Positions 35,601-49,000 of a stretch of 64,000 bases of DNA are shown here, piece after piece. Both the position numbers and the translations under genes were made by a program. Origin of the DNA: Diadema setosum (taxonomy: Eukaryota > Echinodermata > Echinoidea > Diadematoida > Diadematidae); contig NC_092692.1 of assembly GCF_964275005.1 (NCBI RefSeq), positions 14,329,584 through 14,393,583 on the forward strand, read 5' to 3'. Positions within the stretch are counted from its first letter, which is position 1, and each line of letters begins with the position of its first letter. The notes beneath the pieces were generated by a model, which had not been told where the DNA came from, did no database searches, and worked only from the letters and a program-made list of their open reading frames with translations.

Positions 35601-38600
35601 CCACACTCTACTGTCGCCTCGTTTTATGTGTATAACGCATAGGCATTAGAAGAGCATTTAATACTAAGATGTTGTCACTTTTAACGGTCTAATCGCTCCA
35701 AAAGACATGAGTTTCGGCTCCAGGGGCTTTATTTGTCACTCTACTAAAAATAATTAATGTTAAGAATTGAAGTTCATCGGTAAATTCACCAATATGACCA
35801 AACCGCACTCTACTGTCGCCTCACCACACTCTACTGTCGCCTCGTTTTATGTGTATAACGCATAGGCATTAGAAGAGCACGTAATACTATATAGATGTTG
35901 TCATTTTTAACGGTCGAATTGCTTCAAAAGACATGAGTTTCGGCTCCAGGGGCTTTATTTGTCACTCTACTAAAAATAATCAATGTTAAAAATGCAAGTT
36001 CATCGGTAAATTCACCAATATGACCAAACCGCACTCTACTGTCGCCTCACCACACTCTACTGTCGCCTCGTTTTATGTGTATAACGCATAGGCATTAGAA
36101 GAGCATTTTGATACTAAGATGTTGTCACTTTTAACGGTCGAATCGCTCCAAAAGACATGAGTTTCGGCTCCAGGGGCTTTTTGTCACTCTACTAAAAATA
36201 ATTAATGTTAAAAATTGAAGTTCATCGGTAAATTCACCAATATGACCAAACCGCACTCTACTGTCGCCTCACCACACTCTACTGTCGCCTCGTTTTATGT
36301 GTATAACGCATAGGCATTAGAAGAGCACGTAATACTATAGATGTTGTCATTTTCAAGCGTCGAATCGCATCAAAAGACATGAGTTTCTGCTCCAGGGGCT
36401 CTGTTTGTCACTCTACTAAAAATAATTTAAGTTGAAAATTCAAGCTCATCGGTAAATTCACCAATATGACCAAACCGCACTCTACTGTCGCCTCACCACA
36501 CTCTACTGTCGCCTCGTTTTATGTGTATAACGCATAGGCATTAGAAGAGTATTTTAATACTAAGATGTTGTCACTTTTAACGGTCGAATCGCTCCAAAAG
36601 ACATGAGTTTCGGCTCCAGGGGCTTTTTGTCACTCTACTAAAAATAATTAATGTTAAAAATTGAAGTTCATCGGTAAATTCACCAATATGACCAAACCGC
36701 ACTCTACTGTCGCCTCACCACACTCTACTGCCGCCTCGTTTTATGTGTATAACGCATAGGCATTAGAAGAGCATTTGATACTAAGATGTTGTCACTTTTA
36801 ACGGTCGAATCGCTTCAAAACACATGAGTTTCGGCTCCAGGGGCTTTATTTGTCACTCTACTAAAAATAATCAGTGTTAAAAATGCAAGTTCATCGGTAA
36901 ATTCACCAATATGACCAAACCGCACTGTACTGTCGCCTCACCACACTCTACTGTCGCCTCGTTTTATGTGTATAACGCATAGGCATTAGAAGAGCACGTA
37001 ATACTATAGATGTGTCATTTTCAAGCGTCGAATCGCATCAAAAGACATGAGTTTCGGCTCCAGGGGCTCTGTTTGTCACTCTACTAAAAATAATTTAAGT
37101 TGAAAATTCAAGCTCATCGGTAAATTCACCAATATGACCAAACCGCACTCTACTGTCGCCTCACCACACTCTACTGTCGCCTCGTTTTATGTGTATAACG
37201 CATAGGCATTAGAAGAGCACGTAATACTATAGATGTTGTCATTTTCAAGCGTCGAATCGCATCAAAAGACATGAGTTTCGGCTCCAGGGGCTTTATTTGT
37301 CACTCTACTAAAAATAATCAGTGTTAAAAATGCAAGTTCATCGGTAAATCCACCAATATGACCAAACCGCACTCTACTGTCGCCTCACCACACTACTGTC
37401 GCCTCGTTTTATGTGTATAACGCATAGGCATTAGAAGAGCACGTAATACTATAGATGTTGTCATTTTTAACGGTCGATTCGCTTCAAAAGACATGAGATT
37501 CGGCTGCAGGGGCTTTATTTGTCACTCTACTAAAAATAATCAGTGTTAAAAATTCAAGCTCATCGGTAAATTCACCAATATGACCAAACCGCACGGTACT
37601 GTCGCCTCACCACACTCTACTGTCGCCTCGTTTTATGTGTATAACGCATAGGCATTAGAAGAGCATTTAATACTAAGATGTTTTCACTTTTAACGGTCGA
37701 ATCGCTCCAAAAGACATGAGTTTCGGCTCCAGGGGCTTTATTTGTCACTCTACTAAAAACAATCAATGTTAAAAATGCAAGTTCATCGGTAAATTCACCA
37801 ATATGACCAAACCGCACTCTACTGTCGCCTCACCACACTCTACTGTCGCCTCGTTTTATGTGTATAACGCATAGGCATTAGAAGAGCACGTAATACTATA
37901 TAGATGTTGTCATTTTTAACGGTCGAATTGCTTCAAAAGACATGAGTTTCGGCTCCAGGGGCTTTATTTGTCACTCTACTAAAAATAATCAATGTTAAAA
38001 ATGCAAGTTCATCGGTAAATTCACCAATATGACCAAACCGCACTCTACTGTCGCCTCACCACACTCTACTGTCGCCTCGTTTTATGTGTATAACGCATAG
38101 GCATTAGAAGAGCATTTAATACTAAGATGTTGTCACTTTTAACGGTCGAATTGCTTCAAAAGACATGAGTTTCGGCTCCAGGGGCTTTATTTGTCACTCT
38201 ACTAAAAATAATTAACGTTAAAAATTGAAGTTCATCGGTAAATTCACCAATATGACCAAACCGCACTCTACTGTCGCCTCACCACACTCTACTGTCGCCT
38301 CGTTTTATGTGTATAACGCATAGGCATTAGAAGAGCACGTAATACTATAGATGTTGTCATTTTCAAGCGTCGAATCGCATCAAAAGACATGAGTTTCGGC
38401 TCCAGGGGCTCTGTTTGTTACTCTTCTAAAAATAATTTAAGTTAAAAATTCAAGTTCATCTGTAAATTCATCAATATGACCAAACCGCACTCTACTGTCG
38501 CCTCACCACACTCTACTGTCGCCTCGTTTTATGTGTATAACGCATAGGCATTAGAAGAGCATTTGATACTAAGATGTTGTCACTTTTAACGGTCGATTCG

Positions 38601-38790
38601 CTTCAAAAGACATGAGTTTCGGCTCCAGGGGCTTTATTTGTCACTCTACTTAAAATAATCAATGTTAAAAAAGTTCATCGGTAAATTCACCAATATGACC
38701 AAATTTTAAACCGCACTCTATAATGTCGCCTCACCACACTCTACTGTCGCCTCGTTTTATGTGTGTAACGCATAGGCATTAGAAGAGCAT
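32690..38790 (+). repeat. ~223-bp satellite, array upstream of NDUFA6 (about 27 periods)
   Basis: The anchor GGCATTAGAAGAGC recurs from about 32,730 to 38,775 at about 223-bp steps, in the same orientation as the left-arm array. Two flavours alternate irregularly: one with TTTTCAAGCGTCGAATCGC and GGGGCTCTGTTTG, the other with CACTTTTAACGGTCGAATCGC and GGGGCTTTATTTG. Diagnostic variants such as CGGCTGCAGG (34,821 and 37,501) recur 12 monomers apart. Confidence 0.95.
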
Positions 38791-38792
38791 GC

Positions 38793-39037
38793 GAAGAGTT
38801 TGTTTGCAAAAACCGATAAGTCCATTTGTCAAATGGAGATATTTGCAATGAAAGGTCAAGAAAAATAAAGAGAATAATAAGAAATTTTTTGCTTCTTTTG
38901 AACATAACTTCAAAAATATACCTTTATATGTATTGACCAATATATCATTTAAAAGGTATTATTTTGTACTTTATGACAGTGACCGGACTTCAAAATCTTC
39001 AAAAATGGACTTATCGGTTTTTGCAAACAAACTCTTC
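38793..39037. mobile_element. 245-bp MITE with perfect ~35-bp terminal inverted repeats in satellite edge
   Basis: Both ends begin GAAGAGTTTGTTTGCAAAAA and continue CCGATAAGTCCATTT. The element sits inside the last satellite monomer; the left-arm copy at about 11,405 shows the uninterrupted sequence. ATG occurs on both sides (separated by one C on the left), so a 3-bp duplication is possible. Superfamily is not determinable. Confidence 0.85.
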
Positions 39038-39063
39038 ATGTATTACTCATAGAGCTCTAATAC

Positions 39064-39416
39064 AGCTCTTTGGTATTACTATAGACGTTGTCATTTTTAA
39101 CGGTTGATTGAGATGAACTTCGATTCAATTAGAACTTAAGAGAATGACTGATTTCATTAGCTGTACTTTTCTGTGTTCCCTGACCCAGCCCATTTTACCC
39201 ACCCCCCCCCCCCCCACGAACAAAAAAATTAAAAAATAACAACTAGGCCCTACTAAAAGTATTTATTTGAAGAATCTTCTCACTCCCCTTCAAACGCACT
39301 TACCACAATGACGATCAAACTCATCGTCAAACCATGTTTGTACAGAATCTTCGGGATGTCAGCAAGGGTGAGTTGTCGATGGACATCCCTCGAGTGGGTG
39401 ACAGACAGACGGACAA

Positions 39417-39448
<32 letters not shown>

Positions 39449-39668
39449 ACATACATACACATACTGTTGCAACTGTGCAAGCAAAATGTGTTTACATGAC
39501 GTACACTCGGTGGTGTACGTTTATATTACGCAGGGGAACAGGGAATCTCCCACCTCATACATATTCAATAAGGCTTCGGCAGTCAGCGCGCCAGCTCATG
39601 AATAATTAATATCTGTGACCTTTGGTGAAACTACTTCCCGCAGAGCATTCTCGCCTCAAAAGTGCCTA
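39064..39668 (+). repeat. NDUFA6 upstream segment duplicated in both palindrome arms
   Basis: From GACGTTGTCATTTTTAACGG at the satellite edge to AAAAGTGCCTACC at 39,668 this segment matches 11,425-12,787 in the left arm (minus the 773-bp insertion) and the reverse complement of about 13,150-13,740 in the right arm. It includes a poly-C/A tract, a CA microsatellite and ACTACTTCCCGCAGAGC. Homology stops about 28 bp before the NDUFA6 ATG. Confidence 0.93.
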
Positions 39669-39696
39669 CCACCTAGATCGCTCGTATTCTGCGATC
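39500..39696 (+). promoter_or_regulatory. NDUFA6: NDUFA6 proximal upstream region / 5' UTR
   Basis: The last 200 bp before the NDUFA6 start codon. ACTACTTCCCGC resembles an ETS-family site in reverse, common in promoters of nuclear genes for mitochondrial proteins. No TATA box is evident. All but the last 28 bp is shared with both palindrome arms, so the arms may carry copies of this promoter. The transcription start is not determinable. Confidence 0.4.
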
Positions 39697-39835
39697 ATGG
39701 CGTCTCTCAGCCAGGCTGCCCGTGCGGCAGCAGTAGCAAAACAAGTGAAACCATTTATGTCCAAAACTCCCGAAGAAGCCAGGAGGAGAGCGAGACAGCT
39801 GTACAAGGCATGGTGGAGAGAAGTTCCACACGCAA
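39697..39835 (+). CDS. NDUFA6: NDUFA6 exon 1 (coding part)
   Basis: Encodes residues 1-46 plus one base of codon 47. It ends CACGCAA|GTATGC. Includes the LYR-type motif. Confidence 0.93.
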
Positions 39836-42800
39836 GTATGCTTACTTTATTTTGTTTCTTTTTGAATTTTTGATGATTCATTGTGGATTCTACTACCACT
39901 GGCACTGCACGATGACACTGCTTGGGCCGGGGTGTAGGCCCTACATACTACGTACTGTAGTGTAGGGCCTACTATCGATGCTATCCCGACGGCCACGCCG
40001 CACGGCACGGGGTGGCCTTCGTTTGTGCATGGACCTACACTACACTACAGTCCATTGTTTGTGTACTAAGTTACATTTGGTGATGTGTGTAATTTACTGT
40101 AAGAGTGGAAATTTTCGCGGTGTTGAAATTTTCGCGCAACCAGAAACTAGCGCGGAAATGAAAGCATGTGAATATTTTTGCTTGTCATAATGTTCCTGTG
40201 CGTGATGTCTTGATTCCCCGGAATTAAAAACATGCGAAACACTTCTTACCTGGCCAAGCGCAAAAAATTAGTAGCGCGAAAATATCCACTTATACAGTAA
40301 TCAGTATAATAAATTAAAGTGTGGCGCTAGTCTGTGTACTTATGCAGCTGTCATTTGTATGACGCACCTCTTGACCCCCGGGATAGGTGCGTCAAAGTAC
40401 CAATGTGCGTCATACCTTTCAGGTACCAAGACGTACCCTCCGTCACAAAAAGTGACCCACCTCTATGAGACATTGACGCATTAACCAGTCAAAATGGTGA
40501 CGCACCTCTTCGTGAAAATGACTGACCCTTGACGCACATGTTATTCGCAGTACGTGCCAGACTGGAATGCTGCAGAGCTCTGTGTGCGCTCACGCAATTC
40601 GCTGCCTGCGAACTGTGTACACCGAACGGAACTTCGCCCGCGTGAATCCCTGTCGCCTACGGACCCTGGATGTTTACTTCGATCGCCGTGGTACTGTATC
40701 CCCATGTTGTGGGCGGCTGGGGAGCATTAGTATAGTAGCTTAGCTGCACACTGTAGCCAGCTGCCACTACACTCCAGTACCCTGTTTCGATTCGAATCGG
40801 GGTAGAAGCGTTCCGTTGTGCAATGTCTGCTTCTTTTTCTCTTCTTCTTCATCCGCTTGTCCCTTGCCTCTTAAGTATGAAATGATTTTTAGAGTGTTGT
40901 GTGTGTTTTTTGTAACGTTATTGCATCATTTTTCTGCAAGGAAGAGGTGAGTTTCTGTTCGTGTATTGATGTGCACTGCAGTATGTGCAGGTGAAAAGCG
41001 TTCGAACTGTCTTTCCCCGAGTATCGTGGAAGCTCGATGTATTTCTCGGCCTATCAAAGGAGATCTCATACAACAGAATACTTATAACAAACTATTTTCC
41101 GGTCAAAATGAATTGATTTCCTTTGTTTTGTATCGTTTATTGACTTGATCCTAAGGATCTTGTCGCAATACCGAGTTTCCAATGTGTATTTATTTTCACC
41201 TTATTTTCGCGTAGCTTTCGGTGCTGTAAACTGTTGCTAGGGCCTAAGCCTACTACTAAACTTACCGTTCTCCACTGTCGTTTCTCACACATCGTTTGGT
41301 ACGATTTCTTCCATTTTATATCACTTTATCCGTTCCCTTTATACTTTGAAGTATTTGACGTAATTCTTTCAAGTGTCTCGCACTGCTATTTTCGTAACGG
41401 CGATTTCTCCGCTTTGCTGCAATACTTTTTCGAATCGAAGCGACGAAGTTTGATACCAGCCCCTGTAGTGAGCCGTGTGTTGTCTTTTCTAAATATTTGT
41501 GTTGTTGGGAGGTGTTGATACTTTGTATTTGTTATTTATTTTTCTTAATGTTGATAGGAAAAGGCTAAAATGGTCTGAGTGATGTCTGATGGTGATGATG
41601 ATAACTGCTGGTGTAAAAAGACGGCTTACTGTGAATGCTGAGCGTACGTGCCGTTCGTTCCATTTTACTTTCCCTCTTATTCTTCTTTCCCCTTACTCTT
41701 CTTTTCCTTTCCAAGAATGATAAAAAAAAAAGAAATTACATACACCTCACAACAAAATAGAACCACGTGCTACCAACCTTCGTAAAGTTAAATCTAAATG
41801 TTCAATATCAGCAAAGAATAAGGGGAAAGCACGTATGACAATAAATTAGAGCGAAGAGATTGTTTTACATGCAGTCTCTTCGGCTCGAAGAAACTTGACA
41901 CCCCACCCCTCTCCCCTTGTGGAAATTTCCACAAAAGCAGGTGCCACACCCAGATGCGTGCCAGACGGAAGAATGCGCGCACTGGAATAAACAGCGTGTA
42001 AATATCATGGAAATATCGATCGAAGAACCAGCTCATTAGTTGAATTAAAGGAATCATTGCAAAGATATCGTGATTCTATAGCCTTTCTTTTGGCGCATAG
42101 TAGGAAACATCAAACAGTCGAATATAATGTACTTGATCGAATATCTTATGTTCCCTGAACAATAGAAAAAAAAGATCGATTAATCAGTCAATTAAAAATG
42201 CAACTGAGCCAGAAATACTTAAAAGGTCTCGTATGCCCAGAGAAATTCACTACGAGTAGGTTCAATGAGATGCAGTCATCACCTGGTTAGACAACAAAAT
42301 CATGACAATTAATTTCAGTTCACGCTCATGATAACTGCTTATTACTTATCAAAGTTTTGGCTATCAACATTCGTTCATAGGTGTTTTTTGTTTGTTTTGT
42401 ATGTTTTTCCTCGTGAAAGACGTAATGATTTCTTCGTATCAAACGTAGACTGCATGTTTACCGTTTATCCAAACAGTAGGCGCCTAGGCGTACTTTCTGA
42501 ATATCTTCAGAAATTTCTATCAACATTTTAAATATATTACAAGACTCCCAAATACCAGTTGAAAAAAATTAAGAAATCGAATTTTTTAGATATGAACAAC
42601 AACAACAAAAAAAAAAAAATGCGTAGGAAAAAACCACTTCAACCTCGAATGACTTCGAATTTCTAGTTCATGGACATCCCATAGAAACGCGTGTTTTGAT
42701 ATACACGTTGCTATGGCAAACTATCTAGTTTCGCGAAACTACGGCCTGGCCACAGTAATTTTTTCCGTAACCTCCTGCCTCCCCTTCCCCGATTCGAAAA

Positions 42801-45800
42801 CAGCTTGATTGAAGCCCCTGCCTATTTAAACACGAACCTTATTAAACCCAAGTTAGGTACATGGTTTATATGGCTAGTGTTTAAATAGAATTTACTATTT
42901 TAAGTTAATGCAGGTTTTAATAGACTCTCAGTAATGTTAGTTCCATAATCGTTTGTATGTGTTTTGGGGCCTGGCCTCTGCCATGCCTCGCCTTCTGTAT
43001 ACGTATGTACGCGTGTACTGTATGTATACATGTACCACATGGTCGACATCACGCACGTGGTTTTGCTGCAGGTTCCACGGTCGACGGTCGATGCTACACT
43101 ACAGTGAATGCGATTGAAGGATAGCGAGCTTCGCGATGCCGCGGGCTGTATGTGATGATTTTAATCACAAATCGTGTTTGGTAGTGTGGTTTTGGAGCAA
43201 ATTTGTACTCAAACTTTCTGAAAAGACCTTTAGTCTGACATCAGATAGAAAAAGAAGACATACGAGAATGAAGTGAGTATCAGTATGTTATAATAAAACT
43301 GATTAAAAATTGTGTCATTTTCGCGTTTCCAGGAGCCGGTGAATTCGGCCGACTCGCGATCGCGAGTTTGTTTTAGATGTTACGGAGGGATACCATGCCC
43401 CATGCAAGAAGCCTCGCAAAATTACATGACGGTCCCATTAACGAACCTTTTGACACACTCTGGTTAAATGACCGACTATGACGCACATAATGGGTCAGTA
43501 TTGTGACGGACATTTTGCTCCCGTGACGGCACCACGCGTCATCAAATTGGTGGTACTTGACGCGACCATGACGCACATTTCCCGGGGGTCAAGAGGTGCG
43601 TCATACAAATGACAGCTGCATTACGAATTCGCTCCCGTTTGTCAAACGATCTCCAAACACGTAAAATTACAAACTCACCCTTGTTATTCAGTAACCTAAA
43701 ATACTTGTGTCTGAGTCCCCAAAGTCGAATAGAAGTGAAGTTTTAATACTTTTAGTAGACCTATTTGCAAGTTTCAGAAAATCATTGGAAAATTTTGATT
43801 GCTTTTTTTTTTGAAATTCTGGAGATTGCTGCTGTGTACTCAAGCACAGTACGAATACGTTCAGCGCTAACTGCACCAGCGACCCCAACACGTACCATTG
43901 CTTAACACTAAGCGCCCCGCGCTGGGGTTAGTTCAGCGCATGCTCTGTACACAAGCACAGTACGAATACGTTCAGCGCATGCTCTTTGCAATAAAGGTCG
44001 CTCACTTGGTCAGAATGTAGTGACACAGCGTCTTTTTCTTTGGTGTTGCTGAAAAGCTAAAATTTGTTTTTTTCTTTTCCTCGGCCAAGTCTTGCGTTAA
44101 ATAGCGGTTGTACATGTACCCTCAACGTGGTTGAGTGCGTGCACGAATGGGTGCTGCCACTTTCTCTTTCTCTTTAGTATCTTTTCTTCTTTCATTTTCA
44201 GGTAGAATCTATACCATAATTCCCATTTCCTTCCTATCATTCAATCCTTTCTGTGTGGTTTTCCTCTTGTCTAACTTTATCAATTTCATGTGTAGGCCTA
44301 ACTGTAACTGTACTTTCTGCCTGATGATTGTTCATTGTTTCTTCATGCATGGGTTGTTTTTCCCTCCAACTACCAGGGTCTCTCCTTTCTATCCTCTCCA
44401 ATATCTTTTTCTTATGTGTCATTCTACTGCATCATTTTCTTGATTTCCTTTTCAACCTGTATAATTCTTTCTTTCCTTTATATTCATCTTTGCCTTCATC
44501 CAGTTTTGATTCATCTCTCATTCTGTTATTCTACCTAACTGCTTTTCTGTTTTCAATGTATATTTTCTCTTTGCTTTCCTCTTTTCTTTTCAAACATATC
44601 CATTTCTCCCTTGCTTTCCTTTATATTATAAATGCATGTTTATCTTCTTTATTTCCTTCCATTGTCTTTTAGTGTACTCTCTATTTTGTAAACCTTTTGT
44701 TTCATTTTCCAGGGTTTTTTCTTTCTTTCATTTCCTTTTCCCCCTTTTCCTATAGCCTTAAAGTGTATCTGTACACAGAAATTTAGTTTTCTGACATTAT
44801 AGGTTATTGTACTGGTAATATCCCTAAAAGTGGAACGTTACTCACATACAGAGATATAGCAATATATAAAGAGACATAGAGCAATCTCTAAAATGCCCAA
44901 AAATACATGCGCCTTGATCTAACTAAGAGTACTAGTCTTCTGGCCTTATCGACTGCATTCGATTGCTTAGTTGGATTGTACGATCAGTGTACTACAATAC
45001 TCTCAAAACACACAAATGCACGCAAATTTCCATGCCACGTGCGCAGCTAGGTTGGTGCTACCGCGCTGCACCAGGCCACTGACCAGGCAGCCGCAGCAGC
45101 CTCTACTCATGCGGATGCATATGGCTCAATGAGGCAATACCGATAGACAGTATTCGATATAGCTGTGTGCAGACGCAGGCGAACGAAGGAAAGGTGCACA
45201 CACCAATGGTCTACGCGCAGCTACTATTTTCAGATTTGGCTACTATTGCAGCGCACTAGTGCTTGCTGATTTATTAAAATTAGTATTTCACAGTTTTGGA
45301 CATTTTTTGTGATGGGATAGAATTTTCTCCAGAGTTCTTAGGATATGCTCTCACACCTCTCAAATTTTAGGGGCGAGATTTTAGGGGAGAGATTCCCTTT
45401 AAAGCCAGGCTTTATATACTTTCACCCTTGTCTTACATGTATAACCACGTTTTTCACAAATCTTCTTTCACACACACACACAAACACACACAACATGAAC
45501 AACCCCAATCCTCAATCAATCACTACCTCCGCTGGGTACAAGCTGAGAGAAAGGCGGAAAGTATTATCTTTTTAAAGATACCATAAAAGAACTTGCTCTG
45601 ATTGCTATGAGAAAGCTACATTCGGCGCTTGCTGCCTTGAGCGTGTTTTGTACACAGTGCTGCGCTGTCTGCTCCTTTGCAACGCAGTTATTGCTGAGTG
45701 AAGATGCTGCAGTTGACATATTCTGACAAGTGTAAAAGTATCAAAACAGTGAAAATTCCTTTTCTACTGGATTTGAATCTCATGCAGATGCAAATATTTG

Positions 45801-46033
45801 ATGCTTTTGGATAGTTAGAGTGAGTTTGTGAATGTTTGGAGATCGTTTGACAAGCGGGTGTGGAAGTACACTTGTTGTATTGTATTCTTCTCATTCAGCT
45901 CTGGCAGCACCAAAACTTGAAAAATACTTATCTTTAGAACAAATATTCCAATTTAGCTTTACAAATGTATTCTGCTACTAGTAATTTCTGATGATATTGC
46001 TGCATTCACTCATTCCACATATAATACATGTTA

Positions 46034-46075
<42 letters not shown>

Positions 46076-49000
46076 TACATATATATATATATATTTTTTT
46101 TTTTTTGCTCTTTAGTGTTATTGTAAAAAGAGAAATATTCACATCATGAATTTTTTGCAAATTGCCACTGGCATAATTCAATTCATACGGTGTAGACAAA
46201 ATTTTTTATATGCGTTTTAATCCCTGGTTTTACAGTATTTGTGATTATACTTTCATTTAATACACAGTTGTGAGGAACACTAGTGTATTGGAGTGATATG
46301 ATGCTTACTATGTACATACTACCATAGTGCAATGACTACCAGACACTGACACATGCAGTGTAATGGATGTTAGGGGATGTAATGGCTGAATGAACGGGAT
46401 TCTGAAATCTGCTCTATTTAGGGACCAAATTAAGATAATCAATATGTATCAGGACTGATTGATGTTATCTTCCTGGAACCAAGAACAGGTCCAGTTCCTT
46501 GCCCATTCTCAGTACACCAGTTTGTGGTGCACACGCTGTATTTGCTGGATCTGATTTACAGCTTCAACACTCACATTTCCTGCATGTTAGAAAGAGCCTG
46601 TCTGCATCGGTCAATCATGCATTGCACTTTATTTCAAGAATAAACTCCTACATTTTGGACTGTTTAAGCACGGTGCTCAAGCATTTACTGGATAGACCTG
46701 CCTACGTGCAGAGTAGTCAGTGAGGCTATTCTGAGTGTCCTGTCTTTATTCAAATGTTTTTGAGTTTTGATCATGAAACAGTGAAAATCTGTTGATTTTT
46801 TGTTCTTTAGTTCCTTGAGAATCAGTCATGACAGTGGCAGTTATTTTGAAATTGTATCGTATTGACTGATTGTTTTTTCCCCCTCCTATCTCTCCAGTCC
46901 AACAGTACCAGCTTGATATAACTGTGAAGGAAGGAAGGAACAAGGTGCGAGAAATGTTCATGAAGAATGCACACATCACAGATCAGAGAGTAGTTGACAT
47001 GCTGGTCATTAAGGTATGACATCGTCTGTCATTACAGCAAAAAAGGAGTGAACAAGGTTATACTGTATAGTTTTGTTGTAGTTGTTTTATAACAGCACTC
47101 TTCATCTTAAAGTCTATTGCATTCACTCTCTTGACTGCCATGATTTCATTTTTTTTTTTGTATCTTCAGAACAGTTGTGCTTGCAAATGCAAGGAAACAA
47201 CTCCATTTAACAATCAATGTTGAAGACATCATCAATTTTGATGCTGTTTAGATTCTATGGCTGTTTAGATTGTAATTTTCTTGTCGTTTTATGTAGAAAA
47301 GGACATTGTCACATTTCAAATGTCAAAGTTACCAGCAGAAGTAATGATAGTTGTAGAAAAAGTATGATTATATTTATAATTATCTTCATTATTATTATTG
47401 TTATTATTATTATTATTATTATTATCATCATCATCATCATCATCATCATTATTATTATCATCTTCATTCATATCATCATCATCATCATCATCATTTCCCA
47501 TCATGAATGGGGAGCACTGCAGATGGATGAATAAGGAGGCTTCAGCCTTTTAAGTCTGGCATTGTAAAATCTTGCATGATTCAAACATCCTTGGACGGGG
47601 ATGGTTGACCCATAATGTTGTTGTTGTTGTTGTTGTTGTTTTTTTTTTTTTTTTTAGCTCAGTTGTGTAAATAGCTACCAGGTAAGGATTGGTTTGACAA
47701 TGATGCGGCCCCTTAGAAGAGCAGCTCTAATTGTGATAAAATTTCACACATAATGATTTTATTACAACAAACATTGTTGTCATTATCATTGTTGCAGTTA
47801 CTATGACGGCCAATCATTATTGTTAATATTACAGTGCATTCACATTATAGTGAATATGGTTACGACAAAATCTTGTTACAATAATGTATACATTCAGGTT
47901 CCAAAATTATCATATCATTGTATGTACAGTATGTCCCCAAAAAAAATTACAACGGGGCCCTCCGCAATGATATCTTTAAAAATAGTGAATCAATCTAAAT
48001 ACAAATTCAGGGTATGAAACTATAACTCATTGCCCACATCTTACAGAAAACCCCATTCGATTTGCTTCAGTGGTCAAAGAGCTAAAATAGAGCTAAAATG
48101 TTTTATAAAATGGGTTCAAGAATGTAGCCAATTGGAAGCGCTGAAATGAGTCACGTGTGCGTGCATTATTTTCTTCAGGTAAGCACTAAGAAGAGTCTCT
48201 CTTCCACCTCCCTGGCCTGACGTACGTCACAATGTTTTACACTAGCAGTGCGCACTCAATCAGTTGTTACAAGTGCGTCACGCGCTACTATACGAGCTGC
48301 CAATCCTGTAAACAACTTCTAGTTAGGGCCGCGGGCTGCCACAACAGCCGGCGGCCTTTCTTGTGCATAACAGTACGTGGCGTACGTATACGTACGTACA
48401 GTACTAGGTGAGTGTGCGGGATTTCCGAGTGCGACGTGCGTAAATGTTTGGGACGAACATCTTCGGACATCTTGACTTTTGAGCGAGTGCTACATGTAGC
48501 TGACTGGTATTGACCCACAAAGGTACGTGAATAATGCTGTTAGTTTTCGACCCATTTTATAAAACTAATGATGCACAGGATTATTTCGTGGCGTTAGTGA
48601 AGGTGCGGCTCACTCTCGAGTATTGACAACGGTTGCAAACATGCACTCGGCTGCGCCTCGTGCATGTCGCACCATTGTCAATACTCTCGAGCGCGCCGCA
48701 CCTTCACTAACACACTCTATCCTGTGCATCATTAGTATAATATTTCAAGACCCTGAAGTAGCATTTGAAAAATGTAATCATATTGGGCATTATCAATGCG
48801 AAAATCTTATTGTAATTTTTTTGGGGACATACTGCAGTAAGTCGCCCCAAAAATTACAATCAGATTTTCGAATTGATAACACCTATTATGATCAACCTGT
48901 GTACGTGCTACTTCAGACTCTTAAGGTATAACATCTTAGCTCTATTTTGCAGAAAACCCCATTCAATTTGGTTAAGCGGTCACAGAGAAATGTGGATTGT

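Noticed and set aside
32928-37817. Recurring ~60-75 residue frames beginning MRFGHIGEFTDEL within the satellite arrays
   Set aside because: They arise because each monomer is open in one frame. The 223-bp period is not a multiple of three and the frames end at the next monomer. No splice sites or family similarity.
32690-38790. Regularly spaced CTACTGTCGCC repeats as a CRISPR array
   Set aside because: The spacers are as conserved as the repeats, the period is 223 bp, and the context is an animal genome with introns.
39622-39696. N-terminal extension of NDUFA6 upstream of 39,697
   Set aside because: The extension starts with TTG and covers duplicated promoter DNA; the ATG at 39,697 has a good context and gives the family length.
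44135-44672. Hydrophobic frames in the pyrimidine-rich block of NDUFA6 intron 1
   Set aside because: Composition alone (TTT, CTT, TCC codons) explains them; overlapping frames are equally hydrophobic.
47217-47534. Ile-rich and Asn/Asp-rich frames
   Set aside because: Trinucleotide microsatellite translated in two directions.
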